Part shown: piece by piece, positions 26,916-35,155 of the stretch
How the letters are laid out: every line of letters starts with the position of its first letter
Numbering within the stretch: the stretch's first letter is position 1
DNA from: Butyrivibrio sp.
GTDB lineage: Bacteria; Bacillota; Clostridia; Lachnospirales; Lachnospiraceae
DNA length: 64,000 nt
NCBI GenBank assembly: GCA_022486625.1
Contig: JAKVKH010000014.1
Location: 1-64,000 of the forward strand
Reading direction: 5' to 3'
Notes under the pieces: model-generated
The model's database searches: none
Seen by the model: only the letters and a program-made list of their open reading frames with translations
Told to the model about the DNA's origin: nothing
Program-made: the position numbers and the translations under genes

Positions 26916-27666
26916 CTGCTGCCTCCTTCTTTCCGCACCCTGCTGACGGATCAAGGAAACCGAACAGCCGGAGGAAACATTTTTCAAATCCCCATGAGAG
27001 TATCACAATGACAATTGTCCATGCAAGTACTTCCGACGTAGCCAGATATATCTTGGCGCGGTACAGGCCGTTCCCGATGGAATGCAGCGGCTGTCCGATG
27101 ACTTCCGCCGCAACACCGCTCTTCCAGCTCATGCCCAGTGCCAGTCTGAATCCGCTGAGCAGAAACGGATATACTGACGGAAAAAAGATATAATGGAATC
27201 TGTCCCATGCAGGCATATGATACACCTGTGCCATTTCCAGGAGTTTTCTGTCCGCACTCTGAAATCCATGCAGTGTGTTCAGATATAGTATAGGAAATAC
27301 CACCATCATACTGATCAGAAATGACAACCGTTCACTTCCCGCCCAGATCATCACAAGAATCACAAAACTGACCACCGGAACTGTCTTCAGCATTGTGACC
27401 AGCGGAGACAGAAATGCACCAAACAACGGTTTTCTGTATGCCAGAAATGCAGACAGCATTCCCAGTACCGATCCCGTCAGGAATCCGCCCACAATCCGGA
27501 TGAAAGATGCCATAAGGCTGATTCTGAATTCATTTTCCGGAAGGAGAACTGCAAGTGCCCGCACGGTTTCTGCCGGGCCAACCAGCAGAATATCATTATG
27601 AACAATCATTGCAAGCAGCTGCCAGATACACAGCCACACCAGTACTACCAATGCTTTTTTCTTCAT
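26905..27666 (-). CDS. ABC transporter permease, NitT/TauT type
   Basis: A 253-aa protein with about six membrane helices and the permease coupling loop (LRLALGMSWKSGVAAEVIG region), as in SsuC/TauC/ThiX proteins. Its start overlaps the stop of the binding-protein gene by four bases. Substrate unknown. Confidence 0.9.
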   Translation of the reverse strand: MKKKALVVLVWLCIWQLLAMIVHNDILLVGPAETVRALAVLLPENEFRISLMASFIRIVGGFLTGSVLGMLSAFLAYRKPLFGAFLSPLVTMLKTVPVVSFVILVMIWAGSERLSFLISMMVVFPILYLNTLHGFQSADRKLLEMAQVYHMPAWDRFHYIFFPSVYPFLLSGFRLALGMSWKSGVAAEVIGQPLHSIGNGLYRAKIYLATSEVLAWTIVIVILSWGFEKCFLRLFGFLDPSAGCGKKEAADDN

Positions 27667-28709
27667 TTTACCTGCTCGATTTCATAGAAATCATTTCCCG
27701 GCAGTTTCCCGCCGACTGATTTGGGATTCTGCTCATACAGAACCTTCAGATAGCCTTCCAGCGTAGTTTTCATCTCATCTGCCGTAATACAGACAATATT
27801 GCAGGAGGGAATCGCCTTCTGTGCTACCGCTGCCTTTTCAATAATACCATATTCCGCTACCAGTTCTGCCGTTCCCTTTACGTCGTTGCCCGCCAGCTCC
27901 GCACTCTTTCTATGTTCCTGAACAAAGGTATTCACCGCATCCGGATGTTTCTTGAGAAAAGCACGGCTGACAACGGTTACTCCCGTCAGGAGACGCGAGC
28001 CGTTACTCAGCGCATCCCACTCCTGCGTCAGGGAAAACGCACTTTTAAGGTTTTCATTCTGCAAAAGCGCCACCGTTGCAAACGGCTGAGGCAATACGGC
28101 GATCTGCTGCGGATCTTTGGCAAGTTCTGCTGCAATTTCCGTTGCCTCCGACTTGAATTCAAGTGTGCAGTTCGTTACGCCGTTTTCCTTCAGCAGATAA
28201 TTCAGTGCATATTCAGGGGTTGCACCCTGCCCGGTTGTAATTACCGTCTTTCCGGCCAGATCCTTCACAGAATGAATGTCTCCGTCTCCGGTCACACACT
28301 CCAGAACTCCAAGCGTATTGATATCAATCACGGATATGCCGCCATTTGTTTTATGATAAAGAACACTCGCCATATTCGCCGGAATCAGTGCAATATCAAG
28401 ATTTCCATTCACCATCTCCGCCATCAGGATATCCGGCTGCGTTTCCATGGTAAACGTGTAACTGCCCTTCGCACTTCTCTCTGCTGTTTCTTTCATCAGA
28501 TTGACCAGTCCCATGGTTGTCGGTCCCTTAAGGGAACCGATTCTGACCGTCACATCAGAACCCGTCAAAGCTTCTGTCTCACTACTTTCGGCTGATGATA
28601 CAGCATCAGGCGTATTCCCGGATGCCTGTTGCATGCTGCATCCCGACAACAGCGCTGCCACCAGCATCAGCGCTGCTGTTGTCACTGCAAGGTAGTTTCT
28701 CTTCTTCAT
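27663..28709 (-). CDS. ABC transporter substrate-binding lipoprotein, NMT1/SsuA-like
   Basis: A 348-aa lipoprotein (signal MKKRNYLAVTTAALMLVAAL, lipobox LLSGC). The mature protein has the NMT1/SsuA-like pattern VRIGSLKGPTTMGLVNLM and a later LAGKTVITTGQGATPEYAL. Family members bind sulfonates, nitrate, pyrimidines for thiamine or aromatic acids, so specificity is open. First gene of a four-gene coupled operon that ends with an [FeFe]-hydrogenase. Confidence 0.88.
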   Translation of the reverse strand: MKKRNYLAVTTAALMLVAALLSGCSMQQASGNTPDAVSSAESSETEALTGSDVTVRIGSLKGPTTMGLVNLMKETAERSAKGSYTFTMETQPDILMAEMVNGNLDIALIPANMASVLYHKTNGGISVIDINTLGVLECVTGDGDIHSVKDLAGKTVITTGQGATPEYALNYLLKENGVTNCTLEFKSEATEIAAELAKDPQQIAVLPQPFATVALLQNENLKSAFSLTQEWDALSNGSRLLTGVTVVSRAFLKKHPDAVNTFVQEHRKSAELAGNDVKGTAELVAEYGIIEKAAVAQKAIPSCNIVCITADEMKTTLEGYLKVLYEQNPKSVGGKLPGNDFYEIEQVK

Positions 28710-28747
28710 TTTTTCCTCATTTCATCTCTGTTTCGTTTGCTCTTTGC

Positions 28748-28776
28748 AGTATACCGTAGATAAAAACATAACGCAA
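28748..28776 (-). promoter_or_regulatory. Promoter of the ABC-hydrogenase operon
   Basis: TTGCGT (28771-28776), 17-base spacer, TATACT (28748-28753) on the minus strand, about 40 bases before the ATG. Confidence 0.6.
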
Positions 28777-28825
28777 TTGAAATGAACTGCAATGACAGAT
28801 CATTTCACAGAAGCCTGCTTCGCAG

Positions 28826-28870
28826 AACAAAACAATAGGGCATGATGAAGAATTTCCTCCATCATGCCCC
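28826..28870 (-). terminator. Terminator after the ANTAR regulator gene
   Basis: GGGCATGATGGAG pairs with a slightly imperfect complement around a short AT-rich loop; TATTGTTTTG follows on the minus strand. It separates the ANTAR gene from the ABC-hydrogenase promoter. Confidence 0.75.
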
Positions 28871-28903
28871 TTATCAGTGTGCCTTGCTATGCATGTCAGC
28901 TTT

Positions 28904-29455
28904 TTATACACTTGTCAGTGAAATAATCATCTCTGCTGTTTCCACAATTCCGGTTCCGGAATCCATAGAGCATTTCTGCAGATATTTGTGTGCCTCCGGT
29001 TCCGTCATTTTATGACGTTCCATCAGCAGTTCCTTGGCTTTCCGAATTGTTTCCTGCTCTTCACTGCTTCGCTCTTTTCCCGGCTGTCTTGCTTTCTTTC
29101 GTCTGGTACTCACCCTTTCCAGCATCATGTTCAAAGAAGCAATCATATCCTCCGTTTTCAGCGGAGTTTCCAGATAAATCACATTTTCAGGAAGTGATGA
29201 CCCGTCCACCTTGCTGGGAGAAGCAATCAGAAGCATCTGAAAATAGGACGGAAGATTTTCGGAGAGTTCATTGTAAATCATGTCGCTGAGCCGATATCCG
29301 CAGATAATCACCCCGTTACCCAGATCCTCCATCGCAGAAAGTGCCTGAGCCCCGGACGTGCATACTACGGCAACATCAAAGCCCTTACGAACCAATATGC
29401 TTTTGAAGTTCCTGGCATCCGCCTCTTTGGCAAACGCCACTATGATGTTCTGCAC
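28904..29455 (-). CDS. ANTAR-domain RNA-binding antiterminator
   Basis: A 183-aa two-domain regulator. Residues 1-115 resemble a response-regulator receiver, and the last 55 form an ANTAR domain (TIRKAKELLMERHKMTEPEAHKYLQ...). ANTAR proteins bind paired RNA hairpins and prevent leader termination. In the receiver the strand that should end in the phospho-acceptor Asp reads VIICGYRLSD, so that Asp seems absent; activation by classical phosphorylation is doubtful. The likely start is GTG at 29455 (MQNIIVAFAKEADARN) with a weak site upstream. It lies directly downstream of glnA, and leaders of nitrogen genes in this window carry candidate targets. Confidence 0.88.
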   Translation of the reverse strand: MQNIIVAFAKEADARNFKSILVRKGFDVAVVCTSGAQALSAMEDLGNGVIICGYRLSDMIYNELSENLPSYFQMLLIASPSKVDGSSLPENVIYLETPLKTEDMIASLNMMLERVSTRRKKARQPGKERSSEEQETIRKAKELLMERHKMTEPEAHKYLQKCSMDSGTGIVETAEMIISLTSV

Positions 29456-29504
29456 GCTTTATGTCACGCCCTTCTGTTATATATTTATCCGCTGCAATCT
29501 TCTG

Positions 29505-29582
29505 ACAGAGCCTGCAATGCAAGTCCGATCACAGAGCTTGCGAAGCAAACCGAATAACAGAGCTTGCGAAGCAAGCTCTTAA
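29505..29582. repeat. Three tandem 26-bp repeats between glnA and the ANTAR gene
   Basis: Copies start at 29505, 29531 and 29557, each opening ACAGAGC(C/T)TGC. The first is diverged, the second and third share their first 18 bases. The third forms a perfect palindrome AGAGCTTGC-GAA-GCAAGCTCT (29559-29579) with the very stable GCGAAGC-type turn. Function unknown. Confidence 0.75.
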
Positions 29583-29608
29583 CATAAAATGCTTCGCATT
29601 TTATGTTT
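29581..29608. repeat. Perfect hairpin overlapping the glnA stop codon
   Basis: AACATAAAATGC pairs perfectly with GCATTTTATGTT around a TTC/GAA loop; the glnA stop codon lies at its edge. There is no T-run after it on the minus strand, so it is not a clean terminator and more likely protects the glnA mRNA 3' end or marks a processing site. Confidence 0.6.
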
Positions 29609-30938
29609 AATATTGGTCCAGATATTCCTTCAGTTCCCACTGTGTAACACACATGCGGAATTCTCTCCATTCCTTTTTCTTTGCAGTCAGGAATTTACGA
29701 TAAATCTGGTCACCCAGAACTGATTTTACAAACTCGTCCTTTGAATATGCTTCAATTGCTTCCCCGAGGGTTTCCGGCAGTCTGTCCGGATTCATGTCAT
29801 TATCCGCGTCCGCATTTACACTGGCATGGAGTTCCTCCGGCGGAGTCAGCTTTCTTCTGATGCCGTCCATTCCGGCTGCAAGGCAAAGCGCCAGTGCCAG
29901 ATAAGGATTGCAGGTCGCATCAGGATTACGGATTTCAACCTGTGTCTCTGCGCCCTTTTGTGACGGAATTCTGATCAGTGCAGAACGGTTTGCTGATGAT
30001 CCCGACCAGGCGATGTCCACCGGTGCATCATATCCCGGTACCAGTCTCTTATAAGAATTTACCAGCGGATTTGTCACCAGCGTGATTCCATCCATATGAT
30101 CCAGCACTCCTGCGATGAACTGGTATGCGGTTTCTGAAAGTTTCAGTACATCTTTTTCATCATAAAACAGATTCTTTCCATTCAGATCCTCTGCCATGAT
30201 ATTGATATGCATGCCTGAGCCGTTCACCCCTTCCTTGGGCTTCGGCATGAAGGTTGCATACAGACCGTGCTTTTTGGCAATGGTCTTAACGGCCATCTTG
30301 AAGGTCATGATCATATCAGCAATACGGTCGGCACTCTCTGCATCAAAATCGATCTCATGCTGTGCCGGTGCAATCTCATGATGCGAAGACGCCACCTGGA
30401 AATTCATATCCTCCAGATTGAGGATAATGTCTCTTCTTACGTTCTCGCCCCAGTCAGAAGGCGCCACATCAAAATACCCTGCATTTTCATGCGAAGTTGC
30501 AACCGGGCGTCCGTCATCGTCACAGCCGAACAGGAAGAATTCAAGCTCCGGATCAACCTTGAACTGAAGTCCCATCTTTCCGGCATCCTCAAGTACACGC
30601 TTGAGCACGTTTCTCGGATCTCCCTGAAACGGCTGACGATCCAGTGTATAAACATTGCAGAACATTCTTGCGACCTTGCCGCTCTGGGGTCTCCACGGAT
30701 AAATCTCAAATGTATCAATATCGGGATACAGATACATATCACTTTCATCCGTACGTACAAATCCTTCTACAGAAGAACCGTCGAACATGATTTCATTATT
30801 CAGCGCTTTCTCAAGCTGTGAAGGTGTAATTGCCAGATTTTTCGGCATCCCGAAAATATCACAGAACTGAAGTCTGATAAATGCGACATCTTCCTCTTCC
30901 ACAATTCTGAAAATATCTTCTCTGTTATACTTGCTCAT
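29607..30938 (-). CDS. glnA: Glutamine synthetase type I
   Basis: ATP-dependent ammonia assimilation to glutamine. 443 aa, the length of the Bacillus-like GSI-alpha form. Motifs: FDGSSVEGFVRTDESDMYLYPD (each half is family-like), the GSGMHINIMAEDL ATP/metal region, and a downstream NRSALIRIPS region. GGAAGGAG precedes the ATG. It lies in a nitrogen block behind amt and before the ANTAR gene and has its own promoter and an attenuator leader. Confidence 0.97.
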   Translation of the reverse strand: MSKYNREDIFRIVEEEDVAFIRLQFCDIFGMPKNLAITPSQLEKALNNEIMFDGSSVEGFVRTDESDMYLYPDIDTFEIYPWRPQSGKVARMFCNVYTLDRQPFQGDPRNVLKRVLEDAGKMGLQFKVDPELEFFLFGCDDDGRPVATSHENAGYFDVAPSDWGENVRRDIILNLEDMNFQVASSHHEIAPAQHEIDFDAESADRIADMIMTFKMAVKTIAKKHGLYATFMPKPKEGVNGSGMHINIMAEDLNGKNLFYDEKDVLKLSETAYQFIAGVLDHMDGITLVTNPLVNSYKRLVPGYDAPVDIAWSGSSANRSALIRIPSQKGAETQVEIRNPDATCNPYLALALCLAAGMDGIRRKLTPPEELHASVNADADNDMNPDRLPETLGEAIEAYSKDEFVKSVLGDQIYRKFLTAKKKEWREFRMCVTQWELKEYLDQY

Positions 30939-30986
30939 TTACTGCTCCTTCCTTTCTCCCGTAACACAGCACACCGCTCCATACAG

Positions 30987-31033
30987 AAAAAGGCAAAGAC
31001 AGCCATAACGATTCTGTTACCGGCGCCCTTGCC
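30987..31033 (-). terminator. Leader attenuator of glnA with competing hexaloop hairpin
   Basis: In the untranslated leader, an 18-position stem (16 paired, several G-T) starting GGCAAGGG and ending TTTGCC is followed by TTTTTCTG, an intrinsic terminator about 50 bases before the ATG. Its 5' arm overlaps a short hairpin GGC-AAGGGC-GCC (31022-31033) with a six-base loop. Formation of one excludes the other, as in ANTAR-type antitermination. Confidence 0.7.
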
Positions 31034-31062
31034 ATACTTTAGTCACTTTAATTATTATTTGT

Positions 31063-31091
31063 AGCCTAGCAGAAAAAAAAGGCTGTGTCAA
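31063..31091 (-). promoter_or_regulatory. Promoter of glnA
   Basis: Perfect TTGACA (31086-31091), 17-base spacer, TAGGCT (31063-31068). Start of transcription is expected near 31056. Confidence 0.6.
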
Positions 31092-31156
31092 TTCTTTCCG
31101 GTTACCGTTTTCCGGCTGACTGCAACAACCTGCTGACCTGCCTTCTGTGCCGGAAA

Positions 31157-31199
31157 GGAGAAAGGGGTCGGACGGAGCTTCCTACCCCATCCGGCCCTG
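31157..31199 (-). terminator. Possible terminator or hairpin after amt
   Basis: GC-rich imperfect hairpin (GGG-CGGA against TCCG-CCC) followed by CTTTCTCC. About 60 bases beyond the amt stop. A weak call. Confidence 0.4.
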
Positions 31200-31259
31200 G
31201 AAATGTATATAAAATGTAAAACAAGGAAGCAAATCGAAAATGCAGAACTTTTTATCTTT

Positions 31260-33014
31260 TTATTCCACGTCCTGCAATGCTGCACTGTCTTCTTCACCGG
31301 TACGGACCTTGACGACACGACTGACGTTGTATACGAAGATCTTGCCGTCTCCGATATGACCGGTATAAAGAGCTTTTTTCACAATATCAATCACACTCTG
31401 AACCGGAATCTTTGACACGATGACTTCTACCTTTACCTTCGGCAGCAGCGTGGAATCCACAATTGCACCGCGATATCTTTCTGTAGAGCCTTTCTGAATA
31501 CCACAGCCCATAACCTGTGTCATTGTCATGCCGGTAACCCCGAGTTCATTGAGTGCCTTCTTAAGCGTATCAAATTTAGCAAGTTTACAGATAATCGTAA
31601 TCTTATGCATACCGGTATCAAATTCCGGTGTCAGCGGAGATTCCGATTTAACCGGAACCGCTGCAGCCTTCTGTGCGGAAGTTGCTTTGACAAAGTCTTC
31701 TTCTCCCAGATCCGTATTTTCATTGACATCAATATCCATATCTGTAACATCTGTAATGGCAAATCCTGAATATGCAGATACAAGGCCATGCTCATGAATA
31801 TCAAGTCCGTCAATTTCCACCTGCGCCGGAACACGAAGGCCGATGGTCTTATCGATAATCTTAAAGACAATAAACATTGTGATCAGAACATATGCTGCAA
31901 TGCATACAATACCCAGAACCTGAACTCCCAGCTGGTGAATTCCACCGCCATACAGCAGGCCAACGCCGACGCCATCTGTTCCATTGCTGAACAGTCCTAC
32001 TGCAATCGTTCCCCACATGCCGTTTACCATATGTACAGACACAGCGCCAACCGGATCGTCCACCTTTGCAATGTTGTCCCAGAACTCTACAGACAATACA
32101 ACCAGAATACCTGCAATCAGACCGATGAAAAATGCACCGACCGGAGATACACAATCGCATCCTGCGGTAATGGCTACCAGTCCTGCAAGTGCTCCGTTCA
32201 TAGTCATGGATACATCAGGCTTACCATAGCGGAACCATGTGAAAATCATAGTCGCGCAGGTAGCAACTGCTGCTGCAAGATTGGTATTCATAAATACCAG
32301 TGAAGCACTGTTTGCTGCTGTCGCATCTCCCATGGCTACTGTTGAGCCACCGTTAAATCCGAACCAGCAAAACCAGAGGATAAATACACCAAGCGTGCAT
32401 GCTGTCAGATTATGCCCGGGAATTGCCTTTGCCTTACCCTGCTTATCATATTTACCGATACGGGGTCCAAGCATTGCAGCGCCAAGACATGCAATCAGTC
32501 CACCGACCATATGTACACAGGCACTTCCTGCAAAATCATGGAAGCCAAGACTGGCAAGCCATCCGCCACCCCATGCCCAGTGCCCGGTTACCGGATACAC
32601 GAACAGGGAAACACATGCGGAATAGATACAATACGCCTTGAAATTGGTTCTTTCTGCCATGGAACCGGAAACAATTGTCGCTGCTGTTGCACAGAAGACT
32701 GTTTCAAAGATCACATAGCACCATAGTGGCATGGTCTGCGGAACTACACTGTTAGTGGCATCATAAACCCCTTTTATCAGGAGGTCCGGCTTTCCGATAA
32801 ATCCGCCAAGGCCGCCGCTGAACATCAGTCCGAAACCAATCACCCAGAAGCATGGTGTACCGATACAAAAGTCCATCATATTCTTCATCAGAATATTACC
32901 GGTATTCTTTGCACGGGTAAGTCCCGCCTCGCAGAGTGCAAATCCTGCCTGCATGAAATAAACCAGCGCAGTACAGATGAGCACCCATGTTACAGTAGAT
33001 ACATTAATTTCCAT
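31260..33014 (-). CDS. amt: Ammonium transporter fused to a PII signalling domain
   Basis: A 584-aa membrane protein. Residues 1-415 form the Amt channel with 11 helices and the twin pore histidines (ACVHMVGG and VSVHMVNG). After a linker of about 50 residues comes a complete PII domain (about 470-575: KITIICKLAKFDTLKKAL; VMGCGIQKG with a T-loop YRG; TGHIGDGKIFVYNVSRVVKVRTGE). Normally GlnK is a separate trimer that plugs Amt; fusion makes it permanently attached. AGGAG lies seven bases before the ATG. The leader holds two tandem attenuators. Confidence 0.95.
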   Translation of the reverse strand: MEINVSTVTWVLICTALVYFMQAGFALCEAGLTRAKNTGNILMKNMMDFCIGTPCFWVIGFGLMFSGGLGGFIGKPDLLIKGVYDATNSVVPQTMPLWCYVIFETVFCATAATIVSGSMAERTNFKAYCIYSACVSLFVYPVTGHWAWGGGWLASLGFHDFAGSACVHMVGGLIACLGAAMLGPRIGKYDKQGKAKAIPGHNLTACTLGVFILWFCWFGFNGGSTVAMGDATAANSASLVFMNTNLAAAVATCATMIFTWFRYGKPDVSMTMNGALAGLVAITAGCDCVSPVGAFFIGLIAGILVVLSVEFWDNIAKVDDPVGAVSVHMVNGMWGTIAVGLFSNGTDGVGVGLLYGGGIHQLGVQVLGIVCIAAYVLITMFIVFKIIDKTIGLRVPAQVEIDGLDIHEHGLVSAYSGFAITDVTDMDIDVNENTDLGEEDFVKATSAQKAAAVPVKSESPLTPEFDTGMHKITIICKLAKFDTLKKALNELGVTGMTMTQVMGCGIQKGSTERYRGAIVDSTLLPKVKVEVIVSKIPVQSVIDIVKKALYTGHIGDGKIFVYNVSRVVKVRTGEEDSAALQDVE

Positions 33015-33109
33015 AACATTACTCCTCCATTCTTTTCTTTCAGGAAAATCCCCATTTTCCTATCTGAACATGTCGGATCAGTAAACAGAAGTGCAGAAAC
33101 ACTTCAAAT

Positions 33110-33153
33110 AAAAAAACGCCGATGGAATTCAACCGAACTCCTTCAGCGCCTTT
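33110..33153 (-). terminator. Proximal leader attenuator of amt
   Basis: A long stem (17 of 18 positions paired, several G-T) with loop GGTT is followed by seven T, about 100 bases before the ATG. Its 5' arm overlaps the hairpin CAGC-AAAGGC-GCTG (33144-33157), a four-pair stem with a six-base loop. A further inverted repeat ATGAT...ATCAT lies just upstream (33167-33186). Confidence 0.75.
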
Positions 33154-33292
33154 GCTGCCCTTCCAACATGATTCATTCCGATCATACTGCCACATTCATT
33201 CAAGCCATTTTTCCGCCAGATTGTTCTTAAATGCCTCTGCTGTTACCCTGCATTTATAAAAAATTCTTTGCGGTTTTCGTAATTCATTATAC

Positions 33293-33330
33293 AAAAAAGG
33301 TGCCCGGAGAACTGATCTCCAAGCACCTTT
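33293..33330 (-). terminator. Distal leader attenuator of amt / terminator of the ClC gene
   Basis: AAAGGTGC-TTGGAGA pairs with TCTCCGG-GCACCTTT, followed by six T. It can end ClC-gene transcripts, but the amt promoter lies upstream of it. As in the proximal copy, the 5' arm overlaps a hexaloop hairpin, AAGC-AAAGGT-GCTT (33321-33334). Confidence 0.8.
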
Positions 33331-33346
33331 GCTTTTGATGTTTCAA

Positions 33347-33375
33347 ATTGTATACCCGTATCCAAAGTGTGTCAA
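33347..33375 (-). promoter_or_regulatory. Promoter of amt
   Basis: Perfect TTGACA (33370-33375) overlapping the stop codon of the ClC gene, 17-base spacer, TACAAT (33347-33352). The resulting leader is over 300 bases and passes two terminators before the amt start. Confidence 0.65.
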
Positions 33376-34625
33376 CCTTTTTTTCGGACTTTTTTGGCTT
33401 CCGCTCTTTTTTCTTGCCGAAATACCTTCTGTGCACCGTAAATTGAGCAGTTACCATTGAGAATGTACGCCAGTGTACACACGATCACAAACAGCAACAT
33501 ATTCTGTGCACCAAATACTTCAATCCCGATCAGAATCGGCGCAATCAGCGTGTTGGTTGCACTGCCAAAAACTGCCGCATACCCCAGTGCCGCGGTTACT
33601 TCCGGCGGAAGTCCCATCATCATTCCCAGCACCACCCCAAGTGTGGCTCCGATGGAAAAGAGTGGTGTTACCTCACCTCCCTGAAATCCGATGGAAAGCG
33701 TCAGAATGGTGAACAGAAGTTTCAAAATCCAATCATAGCTGTTCACAGTTCCACCCTCAAAGCTTGCCCTGATCAGATTTGTTCCCAATCCGCAGTACCT
33801 TCCCGTAAATGCTATAAGCAGAAGCGCAGCAAGCGGAATGGAAATCACACCGATTCTGATATAGGGATTTTCTATTTTTTCACCCATTATTTTTTTCATT
33901 CTTCCGAGGAAAAAGGAAAAGCACCAGCCGGTCAGTCCAAAGGCAATCCCCAGCAGCACGATCTTCAGCGCCGTCGACGGACTGCCTGAAAGTGCAATTG
34001 TACCTTTGATATTCTCTGAGAATTTCTCAAGGCCAAGCGCCGCAGACGCCGCGCTGGAAAGGTATGAGGCGATCAGCGCCGGCAGAAGAGCCTCATAATC
34101 CATAACGCCTGCAGTAATTACTTCAATGGCAAAAAAGGTGGCCGTCAGCGGCGTCTGAAACAGCCCTGCAAAACCCGCGGCCATACCGGTTACCAGCATG
34201 ATCCGGCCATTGTCAGGCATTTTAAGCTTTCTGGCAATTGTATGTGAAACGGTTGCACCGATCTGTACGGCAACACCCTCTCTGCCGGCGCTTCCGCCGA
34301 ACAGATGTGTCGCCCATGTACCGATCATTACCAGCGGCACCAGTGCTTTGGGGATTTCCTCGCGCCTTGCCTGCTCCGTTTCAAATACAAGTGTCATTCC
34401 TTTCAGACTCAGCTTGCTGTAGCGATAATACATATAGGTGATAAGAAGCCCTGCCAGCGGCAGAAATGGCACCAGCAGCAGCACATGTGCGTCCCTGAAG
34501 GAGGATACCGCAATCAGAATCCCGCCAAACACTGCATCAATTGCTCCGACAATCGGTCCCACAACCACTGCCAGCAGAACATGCTTTGCCATATCCGTCA
34601 GCTTTGTTTTCGTTTCCTGTTTCAT
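33372..34625 (-). CDS. ClC-family channel/antiporter, probably fluoride exporter CLC-F
   Basis: Membrane protein of about 417 aa starting MKQETKTKLTDMAKHVLLAV. About ten hydrophobic helices; the selectivity segment reads GGSAGREGVAVQIG, with GREG instead of the GKEGP of chloride transporters, a feature I associate with fluoride/proton antiporters. A fluoride riboswitch lies in its leader, which makes fluoride export very likely. The longer frame extending to 34697 runs upstream of any good ribosome site. Confidence 0.88.
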   Translation of the reverse strand: MKQETKTKLTDMAKHVLLAVVVGPIVGAIDAVFGGILIAVSSFRDAHVLLLVPFLPLAGLLITYMYYRYSKLSLKGMTLVFETEQARREEIPKALVPLVMIGTWATHLFGGSAGREGVAVQIGATVSHTIARKLKMPDNGRIMLVTGMAAGFAGLFQTPLTATFFAIEVITAGVMDYEALLPALIASYLSSAASAALGLEKFSENIKGTIALSGSPSTALKIVLLGIAFGLTGWCFSFFLGRMKKIMGEKIENPYIRIGVISIPLAALLLIAFTGRYCGLGTNLIRASFEGGTVNSYDWILKLLFTILTLSIGFQGGEVTPLFSIGATLGVVLGMMMGLPPEVTAALGYAAVFGSATNTLIAPILIGIEVFGAQNMLLFVIVCTLAYILNGNCSIYGAQKVFRQEKRAEAKKVRKKG

Positions 34626-34760
34626 ATTGCCACTCGTCTCCTGTCCTGATTTTCTGATTTCATATCGTTCCCCGCATCTCCATCCGGCATGAGCCATGAT
34701 GCATTATTCTGCGTGAATCAGCAGTGCGCACCTTCGGAATCTGCGGTTCCCCGGTCACGC

Positions 34761-34852
34761 AAAAAGGCTGATGAGTCTGTAAGCAGTTCATTACAGAAGT
34801 CATCAGCCATAAAAGGCAGTTCCGGCATTGCCGCGGGAGAACCTCATTCCCA
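34761..34852 (-). ncRNA. Fluoride riboswitch (crcB motif) with terminator
   Basis: Reading the minus strand, the aptamer has the arm GGGAATGAGGTTCTCCC (34835-34851), a GCGGCAATGCCGG internal stem, and the conserved GCTGATGACTTCTG (about 34790-34806) near its 3' end. This last segment is also the 5' half of a terminator (stem GGCTGATGA...TCATCAGCC, then five T at 34761-34765). Fluoride binding should hold the conserved segment in the aptamer and allow read-through. The downstream ClC gene fits. Confidence 0.87.
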
Positions 34853-34860
34853 ATGGATTC

Positions 34861-34889
34861 ATCCTAGCACAGGTAACGAAAAGCGACAA
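34861..34889 (-). promoter_or_regulatory. Promoter of the fluoride riboswitch-ClC unit
   Basis: TTGTCG (34884-34889), 17-base spacer, TGC-extended TAGGAT (34861-34866), a few bases before the aptamer. The stretch from about 34990 to 35155, farther upstream, shows no feature I can support. Confidence 0.6.
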
Positions 34890-35155
34890 GACTTTTCTGT
34901 AGGATCAGGCGAAACGCCGGAGAAATCAGGAATTCATTTTATCTGTTGCTCTTTTTATTATTCATCTGTATAATAAGCAATTCTTTTCGTCCATTCTATT
35001 TTTATTCCTAAATGCATCCTTCTGCATATGTTTCTTCCGTACGGATGCATAGATGCAAAGATTCTCTGCTCTCCCCTCTGCCAACACTTCATATACATCT
35101 CTCCAAACATCTTCATCGCTTTTAATCCAAATTTCAAAAAAAGAAATTATTAAAC

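Noticed and set aside
29505..29582. CRISPR array
   Set aside because: The units are directly adjacent with no spacers, and there are no cas genes.
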